Below, piece by piece: positions 8,728 to 19,227 of a stretch of 41,831 nucleotides of DNA (position 1 is the stretch's first letter; each line of letters starts with the position of its first letter). Origin of the DNA: Clostridia bacterium (GTDB lineage: Bacteria; Bacillota; Clostridia; Christensenellales; Aristaeellaceae). The DNA is taken from assembly GCA_017396845.1 (NCBI GenBank), contig JAFQKQ010000033.1:1-41831 (forward strand), in the 5' to 3' direction. The translations under genes were made by a program, and so were the position numbers. Under the pieces are notes generated by a model. The model had not been told where the DNA came from. It made no database searches and worked only from the letters and a program-made list of their open reading frames with translations.

Positions 8728-11313
8728 ATGCCTGTTACGCAGATGATGCAGCAGTATCTGGGCATCAAAGAGCAGAATAAGGATTCGATACTCTTTTTCA
8801 GGCTCGGCGATTTTTATGAAATGTTCTTTGAAGACGCCAAGCTTGTATCAAGAGAGCTGGAGCTTACACTGACGGGAAAGGACTGCGGATTGTCCGAACG
8901 CGCGCCGATGTGCGGCGTTCCGTATCATGCTGCGGATACCTATATTCAGCGCCTGATTGAGAAGGGCTATAAAGTAGCGATATGCGAGCAGATGACAGAT
9001 CCTGCGCTTTCCAAGGGACTTGTGGAAAGAGAGGTTACGCGCATCGTTACGCCCGGCACGGTGATAGAGGCGAACATGCTGGAGGAAAAAAAGCCCAGCT
9101 ATATCATGAGTATCTGCCTTTATAAGGACCGCGCCGGCTGTGCCTTTGCGGACGTTTCCACGGGCGAGTTCTATGTGTACCAGTTTACGGGCGCGCGCAT
9201 ACATCTGGCGGAGGAGATTTCAAGAATTTCCCCAAAGGAGATTCTCGCCGAGGATCGGAATGTGATCTATACCTACACCGGCAAAAAGAGCATTCTGGTG
9301 AGCGAATGGGATGCGGACGGCTATGAATACGCAAGGGCGAAAAAGACGCTGAATGCGCATTTTGCCGAGGGCGCATGCGACTTCGAAGCCTTCGGAAAGC
9401 TTGGCGTTTCGGCAGCCGGCGCTTTGATTGAGTACCTGACTGCAACACAGAAAAATGCGCTTTCTCATATCGTTCAGGCGGTAAGCTACGATCAAAAGCG
9501 GTATATGACGCTTGATCAAAGCGCGAGCGCGAATTTGGAGCTTACGCAAACCGTGCGCGGACAAAGCCGAAAGGGTTCGCTTCTTGGCGTAATCGATCAC
9601 ACGGTCACTGCGATGGGCAGCAGAATGCTCAGAAGCTGGATCGAAAGGCCATTGGTACTGAAAGATGAAATCGAAGGAAGATTAAATGCCGTAGAGGCGC
9701 TGACGAATGATCCCATGCTCCTTGATTCCATTCGCGATTCTCTCTCAAAGGTATATGATATCGAAAGACTTTTAAGCAAAATCGCCTATGAAACGGTAAA
9801 CCCGCACGACTGTCTCGCGCTTGCAAGGTCGCTTAAGGCAGTACCCGAGATTCAAACCCTTTTATCGGATGCAAGCGGGCTTCTTAAGGAAACCGCCGAT
9901 AAAATGGATCCGCTTACGGAGCTTGCAGACGAACTTATAAAAGCTATTGACGAGGATGCGCCTTTGAACGTAAAGGAAGGCGGCATATTCAAGCACGGCT
10001 ACAGCAGTGAGCTGGATGATCTGAGAGAAGCTTCCAACGGCGGCAAAGAATGGATCAACAAGCTTGAACAGGACGAACGGGAAGCAACCGGCATTAAAAA
10101 CCTGAAAATCAGCTACAACCGCGTGTTCGGCTATTATATCGAGGTCACAAAATCATTCTATCATTTGGTGCCGTATCGGTATGTCAGAAAGCAAACGCTG
10201 GCAAACTGCGAAAGATTCATCACCGAAGAGCTTAAGGAAATTGAAAAAAACGTACTCGGCGCGGACGAAAGAGCGCTGCAGCTGGAATATCAGATGTTTA
10301 CCAAACTGCGCAGCGTTTTGAAGGATCATCTGATGCGGCTTCAAAATACCGCAACGCAGCTCAAGGCGCTGGATGCGCTTGAATCGCTTGCGGACTGCGC
10401 CCTGATCAGCGATTACGTTCGGCCTCAGATCAACCTCGACGGCACATACGAAATTACAGAGGGTAGGCATCCGGTGGTGGAGGAATCCATCGGGCGCGAA
10501 AAATTCGTTCCAAATGATACCTATTTAAACAATGACGGCAGAGTCATGATTATTACCGGCCCCAATATGGCGGGTAAATCTACATATATGCGGCAGGTCG
10601 CTTTGATCGTGCTGCTTGCGCATATCGGCTCCTTTGTGCCCGCACAAAGCGCAAATATCGCTCTTACCGACCGCATATTTACCCGCATTGGCGCGAGCGA
10701 CGATCTGTACGGCGGTCAGTCCACATTCATGGTGGAAATGAACGAAATGGCGGTTATACTCAAAAACGCCACAAAGAACAGCCTTGTAATTCTCGACGAA
10801 GTCGGAAGGGGCACGTCCACATTTGACGGACTTTCGATTGCATGGGCAGCGGTTGAACATATCGCCAGCGAAAAATGCGGCGCGAGAACGCTGTTTGCAA
10901 CGCATTACCACGAATTATCGGTGCTTGAAGGGCAGCTGCCTGGCGTGGTTAACTATCGCGTTACGGCGATGGAGCACGGGGAAGACGTGATCTTCTTAAG
11001 AAAAGTAATTCCCGGAGGCGAAGACAGAAGCTACGGCGTAGCGGTTGCAAAGCTTGCGGGACTCCCGGCAAACGTGATATCAAGAGCAAGACAGATTATG
11101 GCGCGCCTGGAAGTGGACGACGAAAAGAAGGGATCCATCGGTCAATCGATCCTCGATAAGCGTAAAAACGCAGGAAACCGTCAGATTTCCATGATGGATT
11201 TTCAGCCGATGGAGCTGATTGAAGAAATACGGGCGATGGACGTAATGAGCATGTCCCCGATTGACGCGCTGAACGCGCTTTACAAGCTTTCAGAAAAGGC
11301 ACGGAGGATTTAA
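8728..11313 (+). CDS. mutS: DNA mismatch repair protein MutS
   Basis: MutS recognises mismatches and small loops. The 861-residue protein has the mismatch-contacting GDFYEMF motif near the N-terminus (about residues 28-34), the long clamp and lever helices, and a C-terminal ABC-type ATPase with Walker A GPNMAGKST (611-619), the signature region STFMVEM, Walker B LVILDEVGRGTS and the H-loop ATHYHE. Length is normal for MutS1. It starts behind GGGGGAG and ends directly against the mutL ATG (TAAATG), so the two partners are made from one message. Confidence 0.98.
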   Translation: MPVTQMMQQYLGIKEQNKDSILFFRLGDFYEMFFEDAKLVSRELELTLTGKDCGLSERAPMCGVPYHAADTYIQRLIEKGYKVAICEQMTDPALSKGLVEREVTRIVTPGTVIEANMLEEKKPSYIMSICLYKDRAGCAFADVSTGEFYVYQFTGARIHLAEEISRISPKEILAEDRNVIYTYTGKKSILVSEWDADGYEYARAKKTLNAHFAEGACDFEAFGKLGVSAAGALIEYLTATQKNALSHIVQAVSYDQKRYMTLDQSASANLELTQTVRGQSRKGSLLGVIDHTVTAMGSRMLRSWIERPLVLKDEIEGRLNAVEALTNDPMLLDSIRDSLSKVYDIERLLSKIAYETVNPHDCLALARSLKAVPEIQTLLSDASGLLKETADKMDPLTELADELIKAIDEDAPLNVKEGGIFKHGYSSELDDLREASNGGKEWINKLEQDEREATGIKNLKISYNRVFGYYIEVTKSFYHLVPYRYVRKQTLANCERFITEELKEIEKNVLGADERALQLEYQMFTKLRSVLKDHLMRLQNTATQLKALDALESLADCALISDYVRPQINLDGTYEITEGRHPVVEESIGREKFVPNDTYLNNDGRVMIITGPNMAGKSTYMRQVALIVLLAHIGSFVPAQSANIALTDRIFTRIGASDDLYGGQSTFMVEMNEMAVILKNATKNSLVILDEVGRGTSTFDGLSIAWAAVEHIASEKCGARTLFATHYHELSVLEGQLPGVVNYRVTAMEHGEDVIFLRKVIPGGEDRSYGVAVAKLAGLPANVISRARQIMARLEVDDEKKGSIGQSILDKRKNAGNRQISMMDFQPMELIEEIRAMDVMSMSPIDALNALYKLSEKARRI

Positions 11314-13281
11314 ATGGCAATTCGTATACTGGATCAAAATACCATAAGCAAGATTTCCGCCGGCGAAGTGGTAGAGCGTCCGAGCAGCGTCGTAAAAGAG
11401 CTTGTGGAAAACTCGATAGACGCGGGCGCGAAATCGATTACGATTGAAGTAAAGGATGGGGGAATATCCTATCTTCGCGTAACCGACAACGGCTGCGGAA
11501 TTCCCTTTTCTCAGGCGCGGCTGGCGTTCGAAAATCATGCGACCAGCAAGCTCATCGACGCGGACGGCCTATGGGATATTAGAACGCTGGGCTTTCGCGG
11601 CGAAGCGCTTCCGTCCATTGCCGCGGTATCAAGGGTTACAATGTCCACGCGCGTAAAAGGCGCAGATTTCGGCGCTAAGGTAGAGATCGAGGGCGGCAGG
11701 TTCGTTTCGATTTCGGAAGCGGGCGTTCCCGAAGGAACGACCATCGTAATGCGGGATCTGTTTTTTAATCTCCCGGTCAGAAAAAAGTTCCTCAAAAAGC
11801 CGCAGTATGAGCAGGGCTTGATTTCCGACGTAGTAGCCAAAATGATTCTCGGAAACCCGAATGTTCAGATACGCTATATATCAAACGGCAGAACAGTATA
11901 TTCAAGCTTCGGCGACGGCGATCTCAGGCATGCGGCGCACAGCGTATTCGGGCGAGAAAGCGCACAGGCGCTTAAGGAAATCCATGCCAGCGAAGGCGCA
12001 TTTTCGCTGAAGGGTTTGATCGGCGTCGGCGATCAGGCACGGCCCACCCGTTCCCAGCAGTATTTCTTTATTAATGGAAGGGTTATTAGATGCCCCATGC
12101 TTTCGTTGGCTTTGGAAGAAGCGTGCAGAGGAAGAGTCACCGTAAATATGCACCCGGTATGCGCGCTGCACGTGACAACGCCGCCGGAAGCCGTTGATAT
12201 CAACGTTCATCCAAGCAAACTGGAGATTCGCTTTAGAGACGAAGCGTCTTTCAGGCTGACGGCGCAGTCGATGCTCTCTCAGGCATTCATTTCGGAGCGA
12301 ATGATGTCCGGCGCCAGCGTGCCTAAGGAAGCGGAAAAAATAGAAACGAAAGTGAATGTGGTTCTGCCTTCTCCGAAAGAAACCGAAATCACCGAGAACA
12401 CTCAAAGAAACGAGCTTTCAAAAAAGAAAGCGGATACCCAAACGATATCGTTTATTCCTAAAAAGAGTGAAGCGGAGCAGATTTTTAAAATTCCGCAAAA
12501 AGGCGAAAAGGGAACGCCGCTTGTTCAGGAAAGCGCAAAGGCAAGCATTTCCAAAATCCCGGAAATCCCACGGATTGTCCCTCCGGTTTCCATAAAGCCC
12601 GAGGAAGAAAAGAAGGAATTCTTAAAGGATATTCCAAAGGCAGCACCCAAAGAACCGCATGCAAAGGCGCAGCAGCTTGAGATTCTAACGGAAACTCTTG
12701 CGCCGCGGCCGGAAGCCTATCGCTTCATCGGCGTTTTGTTTAAAACCTATATCCTCATCGAAACCCAGGATGCGCTTTTGATGATCGATCAGCACGCGGC
12801 GCACGAACGCCTGAATTATGAGGAATATAAAAAGCGTCTTAACGAAGGCAATGGCGCGCAGCAGCTTTTGGTTCCGTATATCGTGCATGTATCAAGAAGG
12901 GAAGCGGCGCTCCTTATGGAAAGCAGCGGCCTTCTGAAGGAAGCGGGTTATGAGATCGAGCCGTTCGGCGACACGGATATTCAGGTGCGCGCAGTACCGT
13001 TTGTATTGGGTCAGGCAGATATGCGGATTATGTTCACCGAAATCATTGATTCGCTTGATAATATCAAAGCGGCAGAAAGAGAAAAGCGCATTAACGATAT
13101 CATACAAGCTTCGTGCAAGCATGCGGTAAAAGCGGGGGATTCGCTCACGGACGGCGAAATCCAGAGCCTTCTTCGTGCGATGCGCGAATCCGGCGCTCCG
13201 CCCACATGTCCGCACGGAAGGCCGGTACTCAGATCTCTCACAAAGCGCGAGATCGAGCGCATGTTTAAAAGGGTGCAGTGA
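11314..13281 (+). CDS. mutL: DNA mismatch repair protein MutL (endonuclease type)
   Basis: MutL links mismatch recognition to strand incision. The N-terminal GHKL ATPase shows ENSIDAGAK, DNGCGI and RGEALPSI. A linker of about 130 residues rich in Lys, Glu and Pro (roughly residues 335-465) separates it from the C-terminal dimerisation domain. That domain has the DQHAAHERLNYE metal site (D492 onward), plus SCKHAVKAGD and CPHGRP, so it should nick DNA itself, as expected for an organism without MutH. The protein is 655 residues. Its stop overlaps the miaA GTG. Confidence 0.97.
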   Translation: MAIRILDQNTISKISAGEVVERPSSVVKELVENSIDAGAKSITIEVKDGGISYLRVTDNGCGIPFSQARLAFENHATSKLIDADGLWDIRTLGFRGEALPSIAAVSRVTMSTRVKGADFGAKVEIEGGRFVSISEAGVPEGTTIVMRDLFFNLPVRKKFLKKPQYEQGLISDVVAKMILGNPNVQIRYISNGRTVYSSFGDGDLRHAAHSVFGRESAQALKEIHASEGAFSLKGLIGVGDQARPTRSQQYFFINGRVIRCPMLSLALEEACRGRVTVNMHPVCALHVTTPPEAVDINVHPSKLEIRFRDEASFRLTAQSMLSQAFISERMMSGASVPKEAEKIETKVNVVLPSPKETEITENTQRNELSKKKADTQTISFIPKKSEAEQIFKIPQKGEKGTPLVQESAKASISKIPEIPRIVPPVSIKPEEEKKEFLKDIPKAAPKEPHAKAQQLEILTETLAPRPEAYRFIGVLFKTYILIETQDALLMIDQHAAHERLNYEEYKKRLNEGNGAQQLLVPYIVHVSRREAALLMESSGLLKEAGYEIEPFGDTDIQVRAVPFVLGQADMRIMFTEIIDSLDNIKAAEREKRINDIIQASCKHAVKAGDSLTDGEIQSLLRAMRESGAPPTCPHGRPVLRSLTKREIERMFKRVQ

Positions 13282-14228
13282 AAACTATGAATAAAAAGAT
13301 ATATGGAATCTGCGGCCCTACGGCTTCCGGAAAAACGGCGCTCGCAGTGGAAATTTCCGCAATCATCGGCGGCGAAGTGATTTCCTGCGATTCCATGCAG
13401 GTGTATAAGGGCATGGATATACTGTCTGCAAAGCCCTCCGAGGAAGAAAAAAAAGGAATTGTTCATCACATGATGAGCGTAATCGACCCGATCGAAAAAT
13501 TCAGCGCCTCCGCATTCAGGGAATACGCCGAGCCCATCATTTCCGATATACGAAATAGAGGCAGGATACCGATACTCTGCGGAGGAACCGGACTTTATAT
13601 CGATTCCCTAACAAGGGGGATGCGGTTTTCAGAAAAAGCGGACGAGGATTTGCGAAATACGCTGAAGGCGATTTCAGAGGAAGCGGGCGGCCCCGAAAGG
13701 CTGCATAAGGAGCTTATGGAAATCGACCCGGAATCCGCCTTGAAATATCCGGCAAACGATGTTCGCCGCGTAATTCGCTCGATTGAAATTTTTCGCCTCA
13801 CCGGGCTCACCCGAAAACAGCAGGAGGAAGCGGATAAGAATACCCCTGACAGATATCAGACAAAGCTCTTCGCGCTTGATTGGAACAGAGAAGTGCTCTA
13901 TCAAAGAATTGACAGGCGCGTTGATGAAATGGTGGCAAACGGGCTGATCTCAGAGGTATCCAATCTCATAAAAACAGGAGAAGAAAACCATCCAACAGCC
14001 CTTCAGGCGATCGGCTATAAGGAAATCGCCCGGGCCTTGCGGGGCGAATGCGCCATGTCGGATGCGATTGTCCGCACAAAAACCGCCTCAAGAAATTATG
14101 CGAAGCGACAGCTTACATGGTTTCGAAGGGACGAAAGAGTCGAGTGGATCAAGCCTGAAAATAAAACAATAGAATCCATCGCAAATGAAATCGCCGATAG
14201 AATTCGGTTAATGGAGGAAGAAAAATGA
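13278..14228 (+). CDS. miaA: tRNA dimethylallyltransferase MiaA
   Basis: MiaA transfers the dimethylallyl group to A37 of tRNA, making the substrate of MiaB. The P-loop GPTASGKT is at the N-terminus, followed by SCDSMQVYKGMDI, GGTGLYIDSL and the C-terminal TASRNYAKRQLTWFRRD. Length is normal (316 residues). The GTG at 13278 shares GTGA with the mutL stop and has AAAAGGG about five bases upstream. An ATG nine bases later would give a protein three residues shorter. The gene overlaps the next gene by four bases (ATGA). Confidence 0.96.
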   Translation: MKTMNKKIYGICGPTASGKTALAVEISAIIGGEVISCDSMQVYKGMDILSAKPSEEEKKGIVHHMMSVIDPIEKFSASAFREYAEPIISDIRNRGRIPILCGGTGLYIDSLTRGMRFSEKADEDLRNTLKAISEEAGGPERLHKELMEIDPESALKYPANDVRRVIRSIEIFRLTGLTRKQQEEADKNTPDRYQTKLFALDWNREVLYQRIDRRVDEMVANGLISEVSNLIKTGEENHPTALQAIGYKEIARALRGECAMSDAIVRTKTASRNYAKRQLTWFRRDERVEWIKPENKTIESIANEIADRIRLMEEEK

Positions 14229-15439
14229 CTCCGGAATTGAGAATACAGCTTGCCGAAAAAGATTGCAAAGAAGCGTTTGAAAGGCTGGAAGCGGTCGAAG
14301 AAATCAATACCAGGCGTGTGCTTGATGCATTCATTAAGCACCGCGTATCCGCCAGACATTTTGCGCCGACGACCGGTTACGGATATGATGACATCGGAAG
14401 GGACACGCTTTCAGAAATTATTGCCGAAGTTCTTGGCGCTGAAACCGCAATCGCAAGGCCGCAGATTGCTTCCGGAACGCATGCGCTGGCGCTGTGCCTC
14501 TACGGCGTATTGCGCCCCGGCGACACAATGCTCTCCGCTGCCGGAAAACCGTATGATACGCTTGAAGAAGTAATCGGAATCGCGGGGGAAAGCGGAAGCG
14601 GCTCCTTAAAGGATTACGGCATCGGCTATAAGCAGGCAGAGCTTACGGATGGAAAGCTCGATATCGATCAGATTCTTGAAAAGCTTACGGACGATGTGAA
14701 GCTCGTTTTGATACAGCGCTCCCGCGGATACGATTGGCGCCCCTCCTTGAGCGTAGAGGAAATCAATGCTGCAATCGATGCGATTCATAATAAGAAGGCG
14801 AATGTATGCGTAATGGTCGACAACTGCTACGGCGAGTTTACGCGTGAAATCGAGCCGCATGCGGATGTTTTGGCCGGTTCGCTCATCAAAAATCCCGGCG
14901 GAGGCATTGCGCCTACGGGCGGATACATCGCCGGCAAGAAGGAATATGTAGAAAAAATCGGCTACCGACTCACTTCTCCCGGCATCGGCGCAGAGGTCGG
15001 CTCCTATGCGGGAAGCTACCAGCCGTTTTATCAGGGGCTTTTCCTGGCGCCGCATATCGTATGCCAGGCGCTCAAGGTGAGCATCCTGGCAGCCCGCGTA
15101 TTTGAAAACATGGGCTATCCCGTACATCCCAGGCATACGGATATAAGAAACGATATCATTCAGGCCATAAAATTTGAAGACGCCGATAAGCTGATCAAAT
15201 TCGTTCAGGCCATACAGGTAAACTCCCCCGTAGACGCAGAGGCCGTTCCCGAGCCGTGGGCCATGCCCGGCTATCAGGACCCCGTCATCATGGCGGCAGG
15301 CACCTTTGTATCCGGCGCTTCCATCGAGCTCTCCGCCGACGCGCCGGTACGCCCGCCGTATATCGCATATCTTCAGGGAGGACTTACCTACGTTCACGGT
15401 AAAATCGCACTCACGGAAGCGATCAGAAGTTTTGAATAA
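14225..15439 (+). CDS. PLP-dependent lyase, aluminium-resistance / methionine gamma-lyase family
   Basis: This 404-residue fold-type I PLP enzyme belongs to the family called 'cystathionine beta-lyase family protein involved in aluminium resistance' (Bacillus YnbB). Visible elements are RPQIASGTHALALCLYG (phosphate-binding region), VMVDNCYGEFTRE (Asp contacting the PLP nitrogen) and the PLP lysine in GSLIKNPGGGIAPTGGYI. The true substrate is not established. Its place right after miaA is conserved in Bacillus. It closes the plus-strand run and is followed by a strong stem-loop. Confidence 0.88.
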   Translation: MTPELRIQLAEKDCKEAFERLEAVEEINTRRVLDAFIKHRVSARHFAPTTGYGYDDIGRDTLSEIIAEVLGAETAIARPQIASGTHALALCLYGVLRPGDTMLSAAGKPYDTLEEVIGIAGESGSGSLKDYGIGYKQAELTDGKLDIDQILEKLTDDVKLVLIQRSRGYDWRPSLSVEEINAAIDAIHNKKANVCVMVDNCYGEFTREIEPHADVLAGSLIKNPGGGIAPTGGYIAGKKEYVEKIGYRLTSPGIGAEVGSYAGSYQPFYQGLFLAPHIVCQALKVSILAARVFENMGYPVHPRHTDIRNDIIQAIKFEDADKLIKFVQAIQVNSPVDAEAVPEPWAMPGYQDPVIMAAGTFVSGASIELSADAPVRPPYIAYLQGGLTYVHGKIALTEAIRSFE

Positions 15440-15449
15440 GGAAATATTC

Positions 15450-15492
15450 AAGCGCCGCCTGAATTTGCTTAAAGCAGTTCAGGCGGCGCTTT
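15450..15492 (+). terminator. Intrinsic terminator, possibly bidirectional
   Basis: A 13-bp GC-rich stem (about AAGCGCCGCCTGAA with its complement at 15478-15491) encloses a short loop, followed by TTTATCATT. It lies between the converging PLP lyase and lexA genes and could serve both. Confidence 0.8.
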
Positions 15493-15543
15493 ATCATTAT
15501 ACGGAGATATATCACTGAAGGCGGATGAAATCCGAACCTTTTC

Positions 15544-16140
15544 TTACATCTGTCTGAAAAGCGCGATTACCTTTCCAAGCACAGATACGTTGTCTGCATA
15601 GATGGGGGACATGGAGGAGTTTTCGGGCTGAAGGCGAACTCTGCCGTCTTCGTAGTAAATGCGCTTGACTGTCGCTTCGTCGTCGATCATTGCTACGACG
15701 ATATCACCGTTTTCCGCGTCGCTTTGCCGCCTTACTACTACATAATCGCCGTTCAAAATGCCGGCTTCGATCATGCTTTCGCCCTGTACGGTCAGTATAA
15801 ATGCATCTTCGCCGCCGATTATGCTTTTGGGGAGCATAAAGTAATCGTCAATATTCTGCTGCGCAAGAATCGGAACGCCCGCCGTTACGCGTCCGACCAA
15901 CGGAACCGAGCGTCCCTTTGCCTGCGTGCCTTCGGTAAGCTCCATGGCTCTGGGCTTGGTGGCGTCTCTTCGGATATAGCCTTCTTCTTCCAGCCGATTC
16001 AGATGCGCATGTACCGTGGACGTGGATTTGAGCCCGACTGCCGCGCAGATTTCGCGAACGGAAGGGGGATAGCCCTTCGTTTCCAGTTCCTTTCGTATGT
16101 ATTCAAGTATCATAAGCTTCTTTTCGGTAGCGTCTCTCAT
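15544..16140 (-). CDS. lexA: SOS repressor LexA
   Basis: LexA represses DNA-damage genes and cleaves itself when stimulated by RecA filaments. The 198-residue protein has a winged helix-turn-helix at residues 1-65, a cleavage site at A87-G88 (RVTAGVP), the nucleophile S122 (QGESM) and the base K159 (ATVKRI). The ATG at 16140 has GGAGG nine bases upstream; an upstream in-frame start would add 14 residues and would run into the promoter. A LexA box overlaps its own -35 element, so it is autoregulated. A second, perfect box is found at 26867-26878. Confidence 0.97.
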   Translation of the reverse strand: MRDATEKKLMILEYIRKELETKGYPPSVREICAAVGLKSTSTVHAHLNRLEEEGYIRRDATKPRAMELTEGTQAKGRSVPLVGRVTAGVPILAQQNIDDYFMLPKSIIGGEDAFILTVQGESMIEAGILNGDYVVVRRQSDAENGDIVVAMIDDEATVKRIYYEDGRVRLQPENSSMSPIYADNVSVLGKVIALFRQM

Positions 16141-16172
16141 GATATAATCCTCCGCAAAGTGTCTCTGACTAT

Positions 16173-16211
16173 AGTATACCACACTCTAAACCAAAAAGCA
16201 AACATTTGTTC
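16173..16211 (-). promoter_or_regulatory. lexA promoter with overlapping LexA (SOS) box
   Basis: On the minus strand, TTGCTT (16201-16196) and TATACT (16178-16173) are separated by 17 bp, with an extended TG. The sequence GAACAAATGTTT (16211-16200) matches the Firmicute box GAAC-N4-GTTC at all but the last base and overlaps the -35. This is standard lexA autoregulation. Confidence 0.8.
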
Positions 16212-16252
16212 TATAAAAGTTCAATGCAATATTTGCATATTGTTGCAAAAGG

Positions 16253-16891
16253 CTACACATTTGCCGGAAGACGGCTTTTTAATTCGCCCAAATGCGCGCA
16301 AAGATCCGCGTCCGCGAGGAAAAAAGCATGATTTTCGCAGTCGACAACCGTGACGGATGCGTTTGATACCCATTTTACGTCCTTCATCCGATCTGCGTCT
16401 TTATACAAAGAATAGCACATGAGCGTTCGAATCGGGGTCGCATGGGTAGCGATGACAACGGTTTTTCCGTCATTTTTTTCTGCGATATCAATAAGCGCCT
16501 CTGTAAAGCGCTCCATAAGCATTTTAACGCTTTCGCCTTCCGGACATACTGCGTTTCCGATGTCGCGCCTCCAGACGCTGTAGCTGTCAAAAAAGTCGGA
16601 TTCAAGCGTATTAAAGCTTTGCCCTTCCCATTTTCCGGCAAATATCTCCCGGAGCCGCCGATCGGAAATGATCGGTATTCCGCACGCATCGGATATGCTA
16701 AGTCCCGTATCATAGGCTCTTATAAGATCGCTTGCATAAACTACGTCCGGCGTAAAATGCTCCTTTATAAAAGAAGCGGTTACATCCGCCTGCATGTGCC
16801 CGAATTCCGTAAGCGGACTGTCTCCCTGACCGATAAATACGCCGTCCAAATTTCCCTGGCTCTGTCCATGACGGATCAGTAAAAAACGCAC
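16253..16891 (-). CDS. Histidine phosphatase (phosphoglycerate mutase-like)
   Basis: This is a histidine phosphatase superfamily protein of about 212 residues. The catalytic RHGQSQGN motif lies near the N-terminus, followed by SDLIRAYDT, a GKWEGQ segment and the second catalytic histidine in VIATHATPIRTL. Such proteins are annotated as cofactor-dependent phosphoglycerate mutase, alpha-ribazole phosphatase or broad phosphatases; the sequence alone does not decide. No ATG precedes RHGQ closely. I chose GTG at 16891, with AGAAGG ten bases upstream; TTG at 16894 is equally possible. It overlaps nothing and sits directly upstream of lexA and downstream of apbE. Confidence 0.83.
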   Translation of the reverse strand: MRFLLIRHGQSQGNLDGVFIGQGDSPLTEFGHMQADVTASFIKEHFTPDVVYASDLIRAYDTGLSISDACGIPIISDRRLREIFAGKWEGQSFNTLESDFFDSYSVWRRDIGNAVCPEGESVKMLMERFTEALIDIAEKNDGKTVVIATHATPIRTLMCYSLYKDADRMKDVKWVSNASVTVVDCENHAFFLADADLCAHLGELKSRLPANV

Positions 16892-16931
16892 CAAATCTTT
16901 CGCCTTCTTTTTGTTATTTGCTTTGCTTGCG

Positions 16932-17951
16932 CTATTTGTATTCGGAAAATCCTTCCGTTTCGAATACGGATCCGTTTTCGGATACCCAGATGGCTTCTGC
17001 GCCGAGCGATTCTGCCAATCTTTTGCCATCTTCCAGCGGAAGGGTGAAAAGCGCGGTGGATAAAGCGTCCGCAAGTCCCGAATCCGATGATATCACAGTA
17101 ACCGAGCGCCAATAAGAGGAAGGGTAGAGCATATCGGGATCGATGATATGATGATAGCTGTTTCCTTCAAACTGATACGTTCTTTGATAATCGCCGCTCG
17201 TGACGGCGCTTCCCTTTGTAAGTTTGATTTTCTCAATAAACCCGTCGCCATCAGGATTTTGTATGCCGATCACCCACGGCGAACCCTTCTTATCCTTTGG
17301 GCTGGTAACAGCCACGTTTCCGCCCAAATTTATAAGATACCCTTCGGGCGCATCCTTTAAAACCCTCTCAAGCGCCCAACCCTTTGCAATCGCGCCTACG
17401 TCTATCGTCATATCGGGATCCGAAATGTATACCGTCCCATTTTCTTCGTCAATGTTCACGTTGTCGGGATCCGTATGAAAAGATGCATTCTTAAGTGCAT
17501 TTGCATCCGGGATATAGGCGTTTTCAGGATTCAGAACGCTTTCCTCCCGCGCCTGATGCCATAGAGAAAGAACGCTCCCCATGGCAAAATTCACTCTTCC
17601 GCCCGTTTTTTCGTAATACAATTTTGCGTCCGTAAGAAGCGAAATAATTCTTTTGTCCACCTGAATCTCATTATGCCCGGCATGGGCGTTTACGGTATAG
17701 AGATTGCTTACGGAATCATATGCGTTATAAATATCAAAAAGCCTGTGATAATCAAGAAGAGCTTCATGAATCGATGCTGCGTTCTCTAAAAACGCTTCTT
17801 CGCTTTTTTCACAGCCGCTGACAGTCAACACCGTATCAAAAACGTCCAGATAGGTAACGGAAAACAATTCATATTTCGGACGAAGGCAAGCGGCGGCAAA
17901 CATACATATAACAGCAATCCCTATGAGAATCGGGCAAATCTTTTTTTTCAT
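16932..17951 (-). CDS. apbE: FAD:protein FMN transferase ApbE (lipoprotein)
   Basis: ApbE attaches FMN covalently to threonines of flavoproteins such as Rnf and Nqr subunits, outside the membrane. The protein is 339 residues from the ATG at 17951 (AGAAGG nine bases upstream). It begins with a lipoprotein signal (MKKKICPILIG..., lipobox near AAAC). Family motifs are IDVGAIAKGWA, NLGGNVA, and HHIIDP with a following SVTVIS segment. No flavinylated partner is encoded in the window. An in-frame upstream start would add more than 20 non-signal-like residues. Confidence 0.92.
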   Translation of the reverse strand: MKKKICPILIGIAVICMFAAACLRPKYELFSVTYLDVFDTVLTVSGCEKSEEAFLENAASIHEALLDYHRLFDIYNAYDSVSNLYTVNAHAGHNEIQVDKRIISLLTDAKLYYEKTGGRVNFAMGSVLSLWHQAREESVLNPENAYIPDANALKNASFHTDPDNVNIDEENGTVYISDPDMTIDVGAIAKGWALERVLKDAPEGYLINLGGNVAVTSPKDKKGSPWVIGIQNPDGDGFIEKIKLTKGSAVTSGDYQRTYQFEGNSYHHIIDPDMLYPSSYWRSVTVISSDSGLADALSTALFTLPLEDGKRLAESLGAEAIWVSENGSVFETEGFSEYK

Positions 17952-18201
17952 ACGTTTCAGCCTTCTAAGCATGGAGTTTATGTAAGTATTATACCTGCAA
18001 GGCGGCGGGGTGTCCATTTCTTTTTGATATTTAACCGGAAAACGCTTAGACAGCCGTCTTCCTTAAAATAATCGGACAGCGATTCATAAGGTAGACATAC
18101 CGCTCGCAAAACAATTCAAAAAAAGATCGGATTCATGCGGTCAAAGGTGTATTTGCTTCGTATAAATAAGCGAAAGACAAAAAACAAGGAGGCAATGAAT
18201 T

Positions 18202-18719
18202 ATGATCAAGAATAGAACCGCTCAGTTAATCCTTCAGTCCGTATTTATCGCTTTGGGACTCATTAGCGTACTGGCAAGTTTTGGATTATTCACTATTGAA
18301 GAAGGCTTCCACACGGATTGGTACGTGCACTTTACAAACCTGAGCAATTATCTTTGCATCGGCATCATATTCTGCGAATTGATCCAGACGATAAAGAAAA
18401 AGGAAGACGGTTTTGTTACAGCGGTTCCACGCTTAAGTTTATCGGTCTTCTTATGATCACATTTACTTTCCTCGTATTCAATATTATGCTTGCGCCCGCT
18501 CGGAAAGCGTACTTAAACTACAGAATCAACAGCGTACTTTTCCACATCGTACTTCCGCTGATGTTCATTGCAGATTGGGTGCTCTTCTACGAAAAACCTA
18601 CGATTCGTTGGTTTGGGTATTTTATGGTAAAGAAGATGATGGATTCCGTTACGTACGAAAATGTGAACGGCATAAATTGTCTTACGCTGTCAGTGAATAT
18701 CCAAAACGCCGGAGTATGA
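18202..18719 (+). pseudogene. Broken Pr6Pr-like membrane protein gene
   Basis: Two overlapping frames together spell a multi-pass membrane protein. The first (from ATG 18202, behind AAGGAGG) contains VHFTNLSNYLCIGIIF. The second continues as LKFIGLLMITFTFLVFNIMLAP, then YRINSVLFHIVLPLMFIADWVLFYEKPTIRW. These phrases match the Pr6Pr / FAR-17a family layout. The frame changes near 18420-18435, and after about 18625 the sequence no longer resembles the family, so the last helices are missing. I see a frameshift plus a 3' deletion. A sequencing error could explain the frameshift but not the lost end. Confidence 0.6.
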
Positions 18720-19227
18720 AATAAGTAAAAGCACTTGAATGACAGAATAAGGACGGCCTATGAAAAGCATACAGCATAATAACATCAAGAAGATACAGTT
18801 GATTACTTTTATTGCTCTGTCCGTTTTGACGGTATTGGGCTTTTTTGCCATTATGAATCGCACGAATTCGGACGCCGTTCAGTCTATGCGCGCAAGCGCT
18901 ATTGTGATCGATTTTGAAGGCGAATATAAAATCGGAGACGGTTCGTGGCGGGAATATCATAAGGGTGTTCACATCCCTTCCAACAAGGGGGATGTATCGC
19001 TGCGCGGACATTTCTGTTTTGAGAACAATAATATGGAAAAGCAGCTCGCTACCGGCTCGCCTTTGTGTTTTAAGATGAATCATATCGGCGGCAAAATCTA
19101 CCACAACGGCAATCTTGCCTTCATGTTCGACTGCGAAAATGAATACCTCGGCAACATCTCATGCGCAAATATGTGGAGTGGCAACTACCGGTATACCCTG
19201 ACCGAAGCGGATGAGCTTTTTCTGCAT